From positions 1 to 49,268 of the forward strand of contig CAZSEX010000012.1 of assembly GCA_964606065.1 (NCBI GenBank): DNA of 49,268 bases, read 5' to 3'. Numbering within the stretch: the stretch's first letter is position 1; the number at the start of each line of letters is the position of its first letter. Origin of the DNA: JAFGHJ01 sp964606065. Lineage in GTDB: Bacteria; Hydrothermota; UBA3072. The notes under the pieces are model-generated. The model worked only from the letters and a program-made list of their open reading frames with translations. It was not told the DNA's origin and did no database searches. This document shows positions 1 through 9,858 of this stretch, piece after piece. Position numbers and translations under genes: made by a program.

Positions 1-49
1 TGACCCCGTTGATATTAAAGTGGAAAACTTTTAATATTCCAAACCCCAC
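1..49. repeat. REP-like GGGGTCA half element and AT-rich hairpin
   Basis: The first 15 bases are the exact reverse complement of 44915-44929 (core CAACGGGGTCA), so this is a copy of a dispersed element seen twice more near 44.8-44.9 kb. It is followed by an imperfect AT-rich inverted repeat (ATATTAAAG at 12-20 against CTTTTAATAT at 29-38) just beyond the stop codon of the minus-strand operon. The hairpin lacks a T run, so terminator function is uncertain. Confidence 0.5.
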
Positions 50-2020
50 TTAATCAATATTTATTTCATACAAATATCCCATGTATGGTGTAAATAAATA
101 TAAAGATTTAATCTTTTTATTATAATACTCCGGTAATATTGCTGAAGGGAGCATAGGAATATCTCTAATTTTCTGCGATCTTATATCAAAGATTATCGCA
201 TCATTTTTCTCATTAGTCCCTGTTATAAAAACGGTTTCTCCCCCTCTATTCCGGAATGAATGCATCCGAAAGGCATTACCGGGAAATTTCAATTCTTCAT
301 AATTAGATTTAGCTTTAGAGGGTCTATAAATTAAAAGTTTATTTCTCATGGTAAGGATTATAATTTCTTTGTTGCCATCATTATCTAAATTGACAAACGC
401 TATTTCCTTTGGTTCTTCTCCGTTATACGGCAGTATTATCAGGGAATCCTGTTTTCCCGGAGAATATATTTCTAAATTATTTTTATCCAGCATTATTACT
501 TCCATATTGCCATCATAATCAAGGTCTCCGATATTACCATCCGCCCTGAGCGTAACTTCTTTTATGCCAATCTTGTTGAGGTTGTTGAAATAATGGAAAA
601 AGTATAACTTACCTTTGCTATAACCTACCGGGTCTTTTTCATAGTATTTATAAGGAAAATATAAATTCTCCATGGGATAACTGTCTATAATTCTCCCTGA
701 AAAGTTAATTATATAAACCTCATTTTTGCTCGAAGCGAAAATATATTCATTATTGGCAGAAAGAGAATAAATCGGGCTGGAAGGAAGCCTCAAAGGGAAT
801 CCTCTTTCTATGCTTCCTTTCTCCTGTAACCATAATAAGTCATCAATTCCACAGATAAGCTTATTTGAAACAGCCGCACATAATCTCGGATATTCATGCA
901 CCTTCCATCCTTCCGAAATTTCTTTCGAACGAAATTCATAGATCGAATCCTTCCCAATTAGATAAAACTGCTGGTGAGAATAGGGGACTTTAATAACTCT
1001 AAACAGTTTACTGTTTATTGGAATTTTATTCTCAAAAAAAGGAGGTATAGGAAATAAAAAATCCTCTTCTCCCTGAGGATGTATTTCATAACTCCGGGAA
1101 GCAAGTCTTCTAATCTCCGAATTTGGATCTCCGGTAAAATTTCTTAAAAAATTCTGAAAAGAAGTTATCTCAACTCTTTCCAAAGCATAAAAAACACTGT
1201 ATCGAAATCTTTCATCAGGGTCCCCAAGATAAGGGAAAAAATATTGGAAGAATGCTCTATCTGTAGGAATATAGTCGTAAAAGGGCGTTCTTTTATAAGG
1301 TTTTGCTTCTAAAACATTTCTTTCAAAAGAAAGATAGCGGAAAAGCCAATCAATTCCTTCTGTTTTCCCTTCTTGCGTTAAAAATCTCGCGGAAATACAT
1401 TTAGCTTCTTTTTCACTTTCAATATCGCACAAAATATCTAATAATTCGGGGTAAAGGGTTTCTCGTAAGGTTCCCCGACGAGTGTAATATGGAATTCTCT
1501 TCAAAAAATTCACCCAATCGTTTTTCGAGTTTCCGTCTGAAAGAAACTCTTTAATCACACTCATTGCCTCTTGTGTTTCCATATTAAATAGGACATTTAC
1601 TGCTTCAAAATTCCTGTTTTTGATTTCTTTTTTTAAAAAGTTTCTTGCTTCCTTACTTTTAATATTCGACACCAACCGAATGTACTTTTTCTTTTTTTTA
1701 TCCGAAGTTTTCTCAAGAAAACCGAGTAAAGAAGGAAGAAGAATCTCTCCAAACATAGGGTTTTTCTCAAGCGTTGTATTTAAATGAACATATAAATAAC
1801 TTCTATCTTTCTGCTCTATAGAATCTAAAAAACCTATAATATAAGGAACCGCATCTTCTCTAAATTCCGTTAACGAATCTAAAACCTTAAAACCTCTTCT
1901 CCATGAGTTATCTCCACGAGTCGATTCTTTCGCTAAATTCCTGAATGTTAAAGATAGTTCCTGTGGAAACCCATTTGTACCCGAAATAAAAAATATAAAA
2001 GAACTAATTGCCCAAAACAT
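50..2020 (-). CDS. Exported HEAT-repeat plus beta-propeller protein, unknown function
   Basis: A 656-residue protein with a short hydrophobic N-terminus that could act as a signal peptide. Residues about 20-320 are charged helical pairs resembling HEAT or armadillo repeats, for example the segment around SEIRRLASRSYE. The rest looks like a beta-propeller with FG-GAP/VCBS-like turns (DLDYDGNMEV, NLDNDGNKEI) that suggest calcium-binding loops. It is the last gene of a three-gene minus-strand operon, and its ATG lies 17 bp inside the end of the preceding gene, so translation is probably coupled. No catalytic motif is visible. The likely role is a periplasmic or surface scaffold working with the two propeller proteins upstream. 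Function unknown. Confidence 0.75.
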   Translation of the reverse strand: MFWAISSFIFFISGTNGFPQELSLTFRNLAKESTRGDNSWRRGFKVLDSLTEFREDAVPYIIGFLDSIEQKDRSYLYVHLNTTLEKNPMFGEILLPSLLGFLEKTSDKKKKKYIRLVSNIKSKEARNFLKKEIKNRNFEAVNVLFNMETQEAMSVIKEFLSDGNSKNDWVNFLKRIPYYTRRGTLRETLYPELLDILCDIESEKEAKCISARFLTQEGKTEGIDWLFRYLSFERNVLEAKPYKRTPFYDYIPTDRAFFQYFFPYLGDPDERFRYSVFYALERVEITSFQNFLRNFTGDPNSEIRRLASRSYEIHPQGEEDFLFPIPPFFENKIPINSKLFRVIKVPYSHQQFYLIGKDSIYEFRSKEISEGWKVHEYPRLCAAVSNKLICGIDDLLWLQEKGSIERGFPLRLPSSPIYSLSANNEYIFASSKNEVYIINFSGRIIDSYPMENLYFPYKYYEKDPVGYSKGKLYFFHYFNNLNKIGIKEVTLRADGNIGDLDYDGNMEVIMLDKNNLEIYSPGKQDSLIILPYNGEEPKEIAFVNLDNDGNKEIIILTMRNKLLIYRPSKAKSNYEELKFPGNAFRMHSFRNRGGETVFITGTNEKNDAIIFDIRSQKIRDIPMLPSAILPEYYNKKIKSLYLFTPYMGYLYEINID

Positions 2021-4916
2021 ATAAGACTCCTTTTTCTGTTATTATAATAAGTTTATCACATTCTAAAATTGGCGGAAATCTAAGATTATAAATTTCATAA
2101 TATCCCCAGGATAACTCTCCATTTTTTAAATCATACGCAAAAATTTTGCCCAGATCCATGACTACATAAAGAAAATTTTTACTCGCTCTCAGATAGAATT
2201 TGAAATTTTTGCTCTCCAAGGTGTTCTCCGGATATGTATTCTCCGGGAGTACTACCTTCCATTTTTCTTCTCCCTCAACGAGGCAAGAAACACAACCACT
2301 ACTATCTCCTAATAAAATCCTGCTACCAGTAATCTCTATATTAGAAACAATATCACTACCGGTTTTAAATTTCCATCTTATATTTCCCATTCTATTATCG
2401 GTGGCAATTAAGGTATCGAGTTTTGGGGAAATAACGATATCTTCAAAAGCTACAGGCGAAGCCTTACTATCATACAATCGCCTATTCTCCCATATTAATT
2501 CATTTTCTTTTGAAAACGCTTTCTGGAAGTTTTTTGAAAATACATACAACATAGATTCGCTACCGGATAACATTTTATTATCGATTGTGTTAAGATTAAT
2601 CTGGCTTACTTCTTCCCATCTATTCTGAGTCAATCTGATACCCCTTATAAGATTCTTGCAAAGGAGAAGCAAAATATCATCATTTATAACCATATCTTCA
2701 GCATAGAATGGTAATTCGCGCAGAATATTCCCACTATTAGCGTCGATTATTAGCACATTGGAACCCAGTAAGTAAATATTGTTGTTATATAGTTTTATTT
2801 TTCTAAAGCTCTTCTCGTCTTTCAATGGTATTTTCCACAAAAATTCGTCCTGTGAAAAATCAAATTTTATTAAATATCCATCTTCATCAAGAAAGAATAG
2901 ATTGTCTCCGGAAACTGCCGGGGGGGTTAACAATCTCCGATTTAGATTCTTACTTACCTTGATATTTAAAGGCGGTTCGAGGTCACACTCTTTGAATTTA
3001 CTCAATATTTTTCTTTTTATTCCGCTAAAGAAAGGCTTCAATGGGTTTTGCCAGCTTTTCCTCTCTTGAGCTACCTTTTCCTTCTTCACGTATTCATAAT
3101 CAAAATCAAAAAAGACCAATCCATCTTTTCCCAACAGAATATCTCCATTATCGGAAATATCAAAAACCGCGTTTTTGTTTATTTTATAATCAACCGGATA
3201 GATGTTTTTCTCTAAAAATTCCAATCTTTTTAAATGAGGATTTTTTTCAGATATCAACCATATATCGTTAAAGACTCCTTTCCTTAGATTCAGAATATCG
3301 CCGACATCTTTACCGAAAAGCCCCTCCATTTTTCCTTCCTTACACAGATAAATACCTGTAGATGCTCCAAGAAGAAAACCGTCTCTCTTTAAAGAGTTAA
3401 AACAACTTATTTTTCCGGGAAGATATTTGGAGTCGGTTTTGATTTTTGACATACCGTTATTGTTAAGATTAAATACATTGTCTTCGTCAACTACCCAAAA
3501 ACCTTTATCTGTTCTACTTAAATCAACAACTTTCCCATTTAAAGATTTATATCGTATCCAGTAATCGTTAAATCTTACCAAAAGGACCGTATCTTTACTT
3601 AAGAGAAAGTCCTCATTATTCATTGCCAGCTTAGACCAGCTTTTTGTTTGTAAAGGAAAATCTAAAGTATCTACATTTTTATTACTTATTATAAAGATTT
3701 TATACTGCCCAAGCGCATATACAAGACCTTTTTCAGTAGAAGTAATATCGTAAATTTCTCCAAGAAAAAAAGACTGCCAGTTTTCCCCATCGTAAATTGA
3801 AAGCCCTTTTTGAGTCGCGATAAACCACTTCCCATTCAAATAGCGTATATCATTAATTTTATCGGAAAGAAGGCCACCTTCCGGGCGTACAAATTCAAAT
3901 TTCTTCGCATTATCCGAGTATCTCGATACTTCTCCGGCGAGGAGCCAGTAATCCCCATTTCTATCCCGGACAAATACCTCGTTTCTATAATATAATCTCA
4001 TTATATCAAGGTTGATTTTCGATACAAATAGAGAATCCAGATCATACAAATTTATCTTTTGCCAATTATTGCAATCGAAATACTCAAAACCGAGGAAAGG
4101 AGGGTAATAAATATAAATAAAATCAGAAATATAAATAGTCCCTTCAAAATCTTCGATGAATCCTTCGGCTTTCCTCTCTTTTTCCCAGAATTTAAATTCG
4201 CCATTATTATAAGAAAAAACAAAATACTGATTTTTTTGCCTTCCACTTCCCCAAACAATTCCTTTTGAAGAAGTGAAAAGAGAATTTATGCTCGCATTTT
4301 CAAACATTTCCGGAACAACTATCCTCACAAGTTTTTCCCCAACCATCCTAAAAAGTCCCATATAATTACCAATAAATATCTTATTATCCTCTGAGACTGC
4401 TATAAAGAGGTCTTGAGAAAGAAATCTTTCGGAAAAAGGAATCGGATTAAAAGTCTTACCATCAAACATTAATATACCACTGGTGAAGAGAGTCCATATT
4501 TTACCTTCACGGCTCACCGCTACATCTGCAATACCTCCCCATTTTTTATATTTGAAATCGATGTTTTCAATTCTGCCATTTCGCAGAGTTTTTATATTAT
4601 CGTAAGTTAAAAAAATAATATTGCCGTAAGATGAGCGGAGTTTTTTACATTGAAAATCGTAAATGTTCCATTTATCATCTTTCCAACTGCATATATCATC
4701 GTTTTCTCCGCGAAACCAGATCAAACCATCTTTCCCGCATATCATTTCTCTGACATCTTCAATTGGAATACCCTTTGAGGTATTTTTTACATTAAAAACC
4801 TGTTTTCTCGCTTCATTAATTACCCATTTTTCGTTATATTTATCTTCGGGACTTTTTGAACAGGCTGCTAATAATAAAAATAAAAAAAGAAAAATCAGGT
4901 TACATCTTGATTGCAT
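2004..4916 (-). CDS. Propeller lipoprotein (regulator-propeller plus PQQ-like repeats)
   Basis: A 970-residue predicted lipoprotein. The N-terminus has a hydrophobic stretch ending in LLAAC, a good lipobox with Cys19 as the lipidated residue. Residues about 45-620 carry two-component-regulator-type propeller repeats (GKDGLIWFRG, NGKWFIATQKGLSIYDG). A basic linker near 640-660 (GIKRKILSKF) leads to a PQQ-like propeller with repeats such as NIRWKFKTGSD. There is no kinase, DNA-binding or enzymatic domain, so the sensor-type propeller has become a free-standing surface protein. It is a diverged paralogue of the upstream gene, with the same order of domains and a matching KWFIATQKGL / KWFIGTKNGL block. 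Its start overlaps that gene by 17 bp. Confidence 0.8.
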   Translation of the reverse strand: MQSRCNLIFLFLFLLLAACSKSPEDKYNEKWVINEARKQVFNVKNTSKGIPIEDVREMICGKDGLIWFRGENDDICSWKDDKWNIYDFQCKKLRSSYGNIIFLTYDNIKTLRNGRIENIDFKYKKWGGIADVAVSREGKIWTLFTSGILMFDGKTFNPIPFSERFLSQDLFIAVSEDNKIFIGNYMGLFRMVGEKLVRIVVPEMFENASINSLFTSSKGIVWGSGRQKNQYFVFSYNNGEFKFWEKERKAEGFIEDFEGTIYISDFIYIYYPPFLGFEYFDCNNWQKINLYDLDSLFVSKINLDIMRLYYRNEVFVRDRNGDYWLLAGEVSRYSDNAKKFEFVRPEGGLLSDKINDIRYLNGKWFIATQKGLSIYDGENWQSFFLGEIYDITSTEKGLVYALGQYKIFIISNKNVDTLDFPLQTKSWSKLAMNNEDFLLSKDTVLLVRFNDYWIRYKSLNGKVVDLSRTDKGFWVVDEDNVFNLNNNGMSKIKTDSKYLPGKISCFNSLKRDGFLLGASTGIYLCKEGKMEGLFGKDVGDILNLRKGVFNDIWLISEKNPHLKRLEFLEKNIYPVDYKINKNAVFDISDNGDILLGKDGLVFFDFDYEYVKKEKVAQERKSWQNPLKPFFSGIKRKILSKFKECDLEPPLNIKVSKNLNRRLLTPPAVSGDNLFFLDEDGYLIKFDFSQDEFLWKIPLKDEKSFRKIKLYNNNIYLLGSNVLIIDANSGNILRELPFYAEDMVINDDILLLLCKNLIRGIRLTQNRWEEVSQINLNTIDNKMLSGSESMLYVFSKNFQKAFSKENELIWENRRLYDSKASPVAFEDIVISPKLDTLIATDNRMGNIRWKFKTGSDIVSNIEITGSRILLGDSSGCVSCLVEGEEKWKVVLPENTYPENTLESKNFKFYLRASKNFLYVVMDLGKIFAYDLKNGELSWGYYEIYNLRFPPILECDKLIIITEKGVLYVLGN

Positions 4917-7914
4917 ACACTTTGCCTGCCACTATAATAAGTAAATCTTTATAGGTTACAAGAGGTGTAGCCATATATTGAGATAGATTACTTTTCCATA
5001 AAACAGCACCTGTGTTAATATTATACGCGAAAACAGTGTCTTTAAAGGAAGATACATAAACAACATTGTCTTTAATAACCGGATCTGCAAGGATCTTTGG
5101 TGGGTTTAACCACGGATAATCTTTATTCCATTTAAGATATCCATGTTTACCATAACAGAAAAGCCCTTTATGCGGTGTACCGAAAACCACCGCATTCTCT
5201 GAAACAGTAGGGCTGGTAAATATTCTGGAACCCGCGCTGTACTTCTGGAACAAATTTCCATTATCGGCATCGATGGCAAGCACAAGAGAATCAGCATATA
5301 AATAAATAATACCATCAACAAAGCTGGGTTTAGAATTAAGTGAAATGCCCCCATAAGAATAAGGATTTTCTCTTTTCCAGAGTAAAATACCGTCTATCGA
5401 ATAACAACTCCAATCATAACTATCCAATATCCATAACCGATCATTTGCAACAATTAAATTATCTCCACCTTTATTGATTTCCTTAATTTTTTTAAGTTTT
5501 CCGATATCGTAAAAGATAAGATTATTTCTAGTTAAAAGGAATATCTTATTTTTATATAATTTCATGTCGTTAGCTTTAACTGGAATTGTGTTTAGCAGTT
5601 TACCCGAAGGGAAATTATAAATATAAAGATTTTTACTCGCCAGATAAATCCTTTTATCATCAATTATCGGGGATATGTATCCGTATCCATCATCCACTTT
5701 TTTCTTCCATAGAACTTGCCTTTTTTCTAAATCAATTAACGATAAAAACAAATTTTCTCCACAAGAAAGAAGGTAATTTTCATAAATAACGGGTTTAACT
5801 CTAACATTATGCATTCCTTCCATTTTCCATACAATGTCACCGGGAGAAATATCTTTATCGGAAAACTTTTCTTTCGTAACAGAGATTTTACCACCAGCGG
5901 AATAGCTGGATTTTGTTTTATAAGATTCCGATTCGTTATAGTCAATGGATTTTTTATGCTCGATAAGTGTAAGTATCTTAGACATTAATTTTCTAAACCA
6001 GTTCCCGGGTGAAACCAGACCTGGCTTTTCAGGATAATCGAAACTATAAAGATTAATTATTCCGCCAAAATTATTACCGGCAAGAATATTACCACTCGGA
6101 TCAACACCAAAACATTCAGGATATGAAATTTCAACTTTAGACTTCGGAGTAATTTTTGAAATAGTGCCACTATTTATATCCAAATGATGCAGATAATCAT
6201 TATGTATCGTAAACCAAGCATCACCACAAATCCCTTTTTCAACCTGAGTTATCTCCTCCTCAAGAATAAAATCCCCTAAAAGATCTTTAAATTTCCCGGA
6301 CTTGAACAGAAGAAGTCCGCCGTCAGTACCAACAATAAGCTGACCTTTTCTACTTCTTGCAAAATCCGCAATCTTGCTTCCCGGGAAGTTTTCTGGTATT
6401 GAAAACTTCTTTATAATTTTACTTTTCTTAAATTTATAAATATTTCTCCCTCCTCCAATCCAAATAATATCATCTTCCATTAAAAATGTACTCAGTTCAG
6501 TATCAAAACCAACCTCTTTTCCGAAAGAGACCCAGAATCCTTCACTATATAGACAAAGGTCAAAGCGTGTAAGAAGCCAGACATTCCCCTCATCATCTAT
6601 CCCTATCTCACGAAAATTTCCGTAACCATAAGTTTTTTTCGTTTTTCTAAGGGAGGGCAAATCTGTTATCTTATTCAATTTATCTCCGGAATATTCGAAA
6701 ATACCTGATTTTGAAAGGAGATAAACACCTCCCTTCGGATCCGTTTTAATATCTATTAAATAACCAGCATCTGGGTACTCTTTCCACTCATTACCGTTAA
6801 AAGTCGTAAGACCATTTTTTGTTCCAATAAACCATTTATCGTTGATGTAACGAGTTACCGAAATTTCGTTTGAAAGAAGCCCATCAGGCAGAATCTTTTC
6901 AACAATATCCTTATTAACATTTATTCTGTAACAGTATTTATCTCTGACTTGAAACAAAATATTTCCATTTTTATCCACAGTCATATCGTCAAAGTTTGAA
7001 AAAGAGTCAAAACCCGATATATTTATTTCCTTCCATTCTTTTTCGTCAAAATTTGCAATTCCATAATGTCTATAATCCTTTTTAATAATTGCCCACTTTT
7101 TGCCTTCTACATCTTCGCACATTTTTTCAATGTTGACTTTATATTCGTATTGTAAAAAGGCTTGATTCTTAGCAGACGAAACAAAATATTTGAATTTTTT
7201 AGAAGTGCTATTATACTTTTTACTGCTTTCTTTTAACCAAACATCTCCTTTCCTACCTACGTACAATATTTCCAATTCATTATTCTTTAATTCGTCTGGA
7301 AGGATTTCTTTAGACAAATTTTCTCCATCCCAGAGAAATAATCCTTTATTATCGAATCCTTCGGTTATCCACACAAGAATCCCATTTTTGTCAAATGGGG
7401 CTATATCTTTTACAAATCCCTGGGCTCTTTTTGATTCCCATGAATCTCCAATCTGAATGTAAAAATTACCCCCACCTAAAACAAATCGCCTGCCTGAATT
7501 ACACTCAACAATTCCCCTAACAAAATCTCTTTCGTTGGGCAGCTTAACTTCGAAATAATCTCCTTTCTCGAAAATGTAAAATTTTCCTTTAGCGCCGGCA
7601 AACAATTTATTCCCTATCGTCTTAAGATACCAGATATCTCTTAAATTGTATTTTTGAAATTTTTTGCCGTCATAACCACATAAAATTCTTCTTGCAGAAA
7701 ACCACAGGTCATTTTGAGGACCTCGTTCCATCTGCAATGGTTTATCGGATGGGAAAGTTTTAGAAATCTCCTCCGTCGCATAAAACTCTTCTTCGGCAAC
7801 TTTAACGGTAAATGACCCAGAAGGTTTAAAACCAATTTGAAATTCAAGAAAAACAAAATAACCTAAAACAGCTATTATTAGACCGAGAAAAATATATATA
7901 AATATTCTTTTCAT
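4900..7914 (-). CDS. Membrane-anchored propeller protein (regulator-propeller plus PQQ-like repeats)
   Basis: A 1004-residue protein anchored by one N-terminal membrane segment (about residues 4-25) and otherwise extracytoplasmic. Residues about 55-600 show regulator-propeller repeats (NDLWFSARRILCGYDGKKF, NDKWFIGTKNGLTTFNG). A linker around 620-680 (RKLMSKILTLIEHKK) precedes a C-terminal PQQ-like propeller with repeats ending in LYWKR- or WKKK-type turns. I prefer ATG 7914 to the in-frame TTG 7917, because a TTGACA box and a weak -10 place the transcript start next to this ATG and no Shine-Dalgarno site is present. It is the first gene of the operon and a paralogue of the next gene. What it senses or binds is unknown. 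Confidence 0.8.
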   Translation of the reverse strand: MKRIFIYIFLGLIIAVLGYFVFLEFQIGFKPSGSFTVKVAEEEFYATEEISKTFPSDKPLQMERGPQNDLWFSARRILCGYDGKKFQKYNLRDIWYLKTIGNKLFAGAKGKFYIFEKGDYFEVKLPNERDFVRGIVECNSGRRFVLGGGNFYIQIGDSWESKRAQGFVKDIAPFDKNGILVWITEGFDNKGLFLWDGENLSKEILPDELKNNELEILYVGRKGDVWLKESSKKYNSTSKKFKYFVSSAKNQAFLQYEYKVNIEKMCEDVEGKKWAIIKKDYRHYGIANFDEKEWKEINISGFDSFSNFDDMTVDKNGNILFQVRDKYCYRINVNKDIVEKILPDGLLSNEISVTRYINDKWFIGTKNGLTTFNGNEWKEYPDAGYLIDIKTDPKGGVYLLSKSGIFEYSGDKLNKITDLPSLRKTKKTYGYGNFREIGIDDEGNVWLLTRFDLCLYSEGFWVSFGKEVGFDTELSTFLMEDDIIWIGGGRNIYKFKKSKIIKKFSIPENFPGSKIADFARSRKGQLIVGTDGGLLLFKSGKFKDLLGDFILEEEITQVEKGICGDAWFTIHNDYLHHLDINSGTISKITPKSKVEISYPECFGVDPSGNILAGNNFGGIINLYSFDYPEKPGLVSPGNWFRKLMSKILTLIEHKKSIDYNESESYKTKSSYSAGGKISVTKEKFSDKDISPGDIVWKMEGMHNVRVKPVIYENYLLSCGENLFLSLIDLEKRQVLWKKKVDDGYGYISPIIDDKRIYLASKNLYIYNFPSGKLLNTIPVKANDMKLYKNKIFLLTRNNLIFYDIGKLKKIKEINKGGDNLIVANDRLWILDSYDWSCYSIDGILLWKRENPYSYGGISLNSKPSFVDGIIYLYADSLVLAIDADNGNLFQKYSAGSRIFTSPTVSENAVVFGTPHKGLFCYGKHGYLKWNKDYPWLNPPKILADPVIKDNVVYVSSFKDTVFAYNINTGAVLWKSNLSQYMATPLVTYKDLLIIVAGKVYAIKM

Positions 7915-7921
7915 CAATAAA

Positions 7922-7949
7922 AAACTAATAAACTACGGTCTTTTGTCAA
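7922..7949 (-). promoter_or_regulatory. Promoter of the propeller operon, probably leaderless
   Basis: A perfect -35 (TTGACA, 7949-7944) is followed after 16 nt by a weak -10 (TAGTTT, 7927-7922). The ATG at 7914 starts 7 nt after the -10, which puts the expected transcript start at or beside the start codon. No Shine-Dalgarno sequence lies between. Confidence 0.55.
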
Positions 7950-7989
7950 GTATTCAAATTCATAAAAACACAATTATAAAAATTCACTG

Positions 7990-8100
7990 TATAACGATCA
8001 CCAACCTACACACATTTCCATGAGAGGCGTCTTCGCGGTGCGATTTTCTGCAACAATCTACCTGCCCTGCGAGAATCTTTTTCCTATTTGATTCTATTCT
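7990..8100. other. Intergenic segment with degenerate dispersed repeat
   Basis: This stretch between the divergent propeller operon and dnaG contains GGCGTCTTCGCGG and CCTGCCCTGCGAGAATC. Both resemble parts of the hairpin region near 45908-45972 (GGCGCCTTCGCGG and CCTGCCCCGTGGAAT), so a decayed copy of the same dispersed element is likely. I see no clear sigma-70 promoter for dnaG here. Confidence 0.35.
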
Positions 8101-8102
8101 CG

Positions 8103-8156
8103 AAGGAGGAAACCGCGATGGGGCTTGCGAAAGTTGCGAAAAAACTTAAAATTTAG
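8103..8156 (+). other. Mini-ORF with perfect Shine-Dalgarno upstream of dnaG
   Basis: AAGGAGG at 8103-8109 sits 8 nt before ATG 8118, which opens a 12-codon frame (MGLAKVAKKLKI) ending with TAG at 8154-8156. The dnaG ATG lies 4 nt later, in another frame, and has no Shine-Dalgarno of its own. The geometry fits a translated leader peptide that feeds ribosomes to dnaG by reinitiation. Alternatives are a sequencing indel that hides a longer DnaG N-terminus, or use of TTG 8125 as the dnaG start. Confidence 0.5.
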
Positions 8157-8160
8157 AGTT

Positions 8161-9858
8161 ATGCGTGTTTCTGATGAGGTTATAAATCAAATCAAAGAAA
8201 AAATAGATATAGTCCACCTCATTGGAGATTACATCCCTTTGAAGAAAGCGGGTAAGAATTATGTGGCTAACTGTCCTTTTCATAAAGACGATACTCCTTC
8301 TTTCAACGTTTCTCCGGCTTTAAATATATTTCACTGTTTCGGCTGCGGAAAAAGCGGCGACGTAATCACGTTTGTAATGGAATTCGAAAAGGTTCCCTTT
8401 ACTGAAGCCGTTCGTATATTAGCCGAAAAAGCCGGTATAAAGATCGGTAAGTTTGAAGGGAAAAATGAGATTCTATATTCCATTCACGAGTTCGCTGTCG
8501 ATTTCTACCACAAAGAACTTTTAAAATCACCCGAAGTTCTTAATTACTTAAAAAGAAGAGCCGTAAAAACAGACACAATAAAAGAGTTTAAATTAGGCTT
8601 CGCTCCATACAGAAGTAATTTTCTACCAGAAGCGAAAAAAGAATTCAAAATTCAGGATTTAATAAAAAGCGGTCTCATAAAAAAAAGTAACGGTGGGGTA
8701 AAAGACACATTCTTTTTGCGTCTTTTATTTCCTTTATTCTCTACTTCAGGCAGAATTATAGGCTTTGGAGGAAGAAGATTAAGCAAAAATGGACCAAAAT
8801 ACCTGAACTCACCGGATACACCCATACATAAAAAAGGAAGAAATCTTTATAGTTTATATCACACAAAAGAAGAAATAAGAAAAAAAGAAAAAATTCTGCT
8901 TGTTGAAGGATATTTCGATTTCCTATCACTTTATCAGGCAGGAATAAAAAACGCTGTCGCATGTCTGGGAACCTCTCTGACAACCGATCAAGCAGAACTA
9001 ATCTCACGGTACGCGAAAGAAGTAACCCTTTTCTTCGATGAAGACAACGCGGGCAAAATAGCAACTCTAAGATCTTTAGGCATGCTTCTCGGTGAGGGAA
9101 TTGATGTAAAAATAAGAAAGGGAGGGAAAGGAAAGGACCCCGATGAAATTATAGTAAAAGAAGGAAAACAGACCTTTGAGAAATTGTTAAAAGAATCAGA
9201 TGATTTTATAGACTGGATACTGGATAGAATAAGAACCAGATATAAACTTAATTCGCCAATTGAGCTTTCAAAAGCCGTCGACGAAATTAAATCAATTCTC
9301 GAAGTTATAAAAGATACCACAAAAAGGGAGATTTATAAAGATTTCATCGCCAAAAAACTCGCGATAAGAAATGAACTGTTAGCTGAAACGGGCACAAAAA
9401 AAGCAAATATTATTTCCAATAAAAAAATCGACATAGGAGAAAGAGAAGAACTCGAATTAGATATTATATTCTCTATGCTGGGAAAACCGAAAGAAAGAAA
9501 CGCTGTTTTTGATATAATAAAAGAGGAACATTTTCAAAACCCCCACCTGAAAAAAACTTACAGATTCTTAAAAGAAGGATCGGATTTAAAAGTAAAAGAT
9601 ATAGTAAATACTCTTCCCCCACCTTTCGTAGAATACGTAATGAAAAAAAGCGGCGAGACTATAAACTCACCAATAACCTGTGCAAAGAACCTGAAGAAAT
9701 ATCATCTGGAAAATTTAATATTGGAAAAAAGAATGGAGTTGCAAAAAATCGAAGAAAAGGGAGAAAGCGAAAATAAAGAGGCACTCTTGCTAAACGACAT
9801 AAGAAATCTTGGTATAGAAATGGCACAACTAAAAAAAGGAGAATTGCTTGGAAGATAA
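8161..9858 (+). CDS. dnaG: DNA primase
   Basis: Makes RNA primers for chromosome replication and partners the DnaB helicase. The CHC2 zinc-binding domain is at the N-terminus (Cys38, His41, Cys59, Cys62 within CPFH and CFGCG). The TOPRIM domain carries EGYFD near residue 249 and the acidic DEDNAG motif near 293-298. A C-terminal helicase-binding region follows, for about 565 residues in all, a usual length. I chose ATG 8161 because the family normally starts just before the VINQIKEKIDIV segment. TTG 8125 in the same frame is possible but is 15 nt from the only good Shine-Dalgarno, which serves the mini-ORF. Its end overlaps rpoD by 11 bp, so the two are co-transcribed as in a macromolecular-synthesis operon, here without rpsU. 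Confidence 0.95.
   Translation: MRVSDEVINQIKEKIDIVHLIGDYIPLKKAGKNYVANCPFHKDDTPSFNVSPALNIFHCFGCGKSGDVITFVMEFEKVPFTEAVRILAEKAGIKIGKFEGKNEILYSIHEFAVDFYHKELLKSPEVLNYLKRRAVKTDTIKEFKLGFAPYRSNFLPEAKKEFKIQDLIKSGLIKKSNGGVKDTFFLRLLFPLFSTSGRIIGFGGRRLSKNGPKYLNSPDTPIHKKGRNLYSLYHTKEEIRKKEKILLVEGYFDFLSLYQAGIKNAVACLGTSLTTDQAELISRYAKEVTLFFDEDNAGKIATLRSLGMLLGEGIDVKIRKGGKGKDPDEIIVKEGKQTFEKLLKESDDFIDWILDRIRTRYKLNSPIELSKAVDEIKSILEVIKDTTKREIYKDFIAKKLAIRNELLAETGTKKANIISNKKIDIGEREELELDIIFSMLGKPKERNAVFDIIKEEHFQNPHLKKTYRFLKEGSDLKVKDIVNTLPPPFVEYVMKKSGETINSPITCAKNLKKYHLENLILEKRMELQKIEEKGESENKEALLLNDIRNLGIEMAQLKKGELLGR

Noticed and set aside
2200..4944. Several plus-strand ORFs of 60-140 codons within the propeller operon
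   Set aside because: They lie opposite the two large propeller genes, have unnatural composition (runs of Ser, Phe, Ile) and no ribosome sites, and are shadows of the minus-strand coding sequence.
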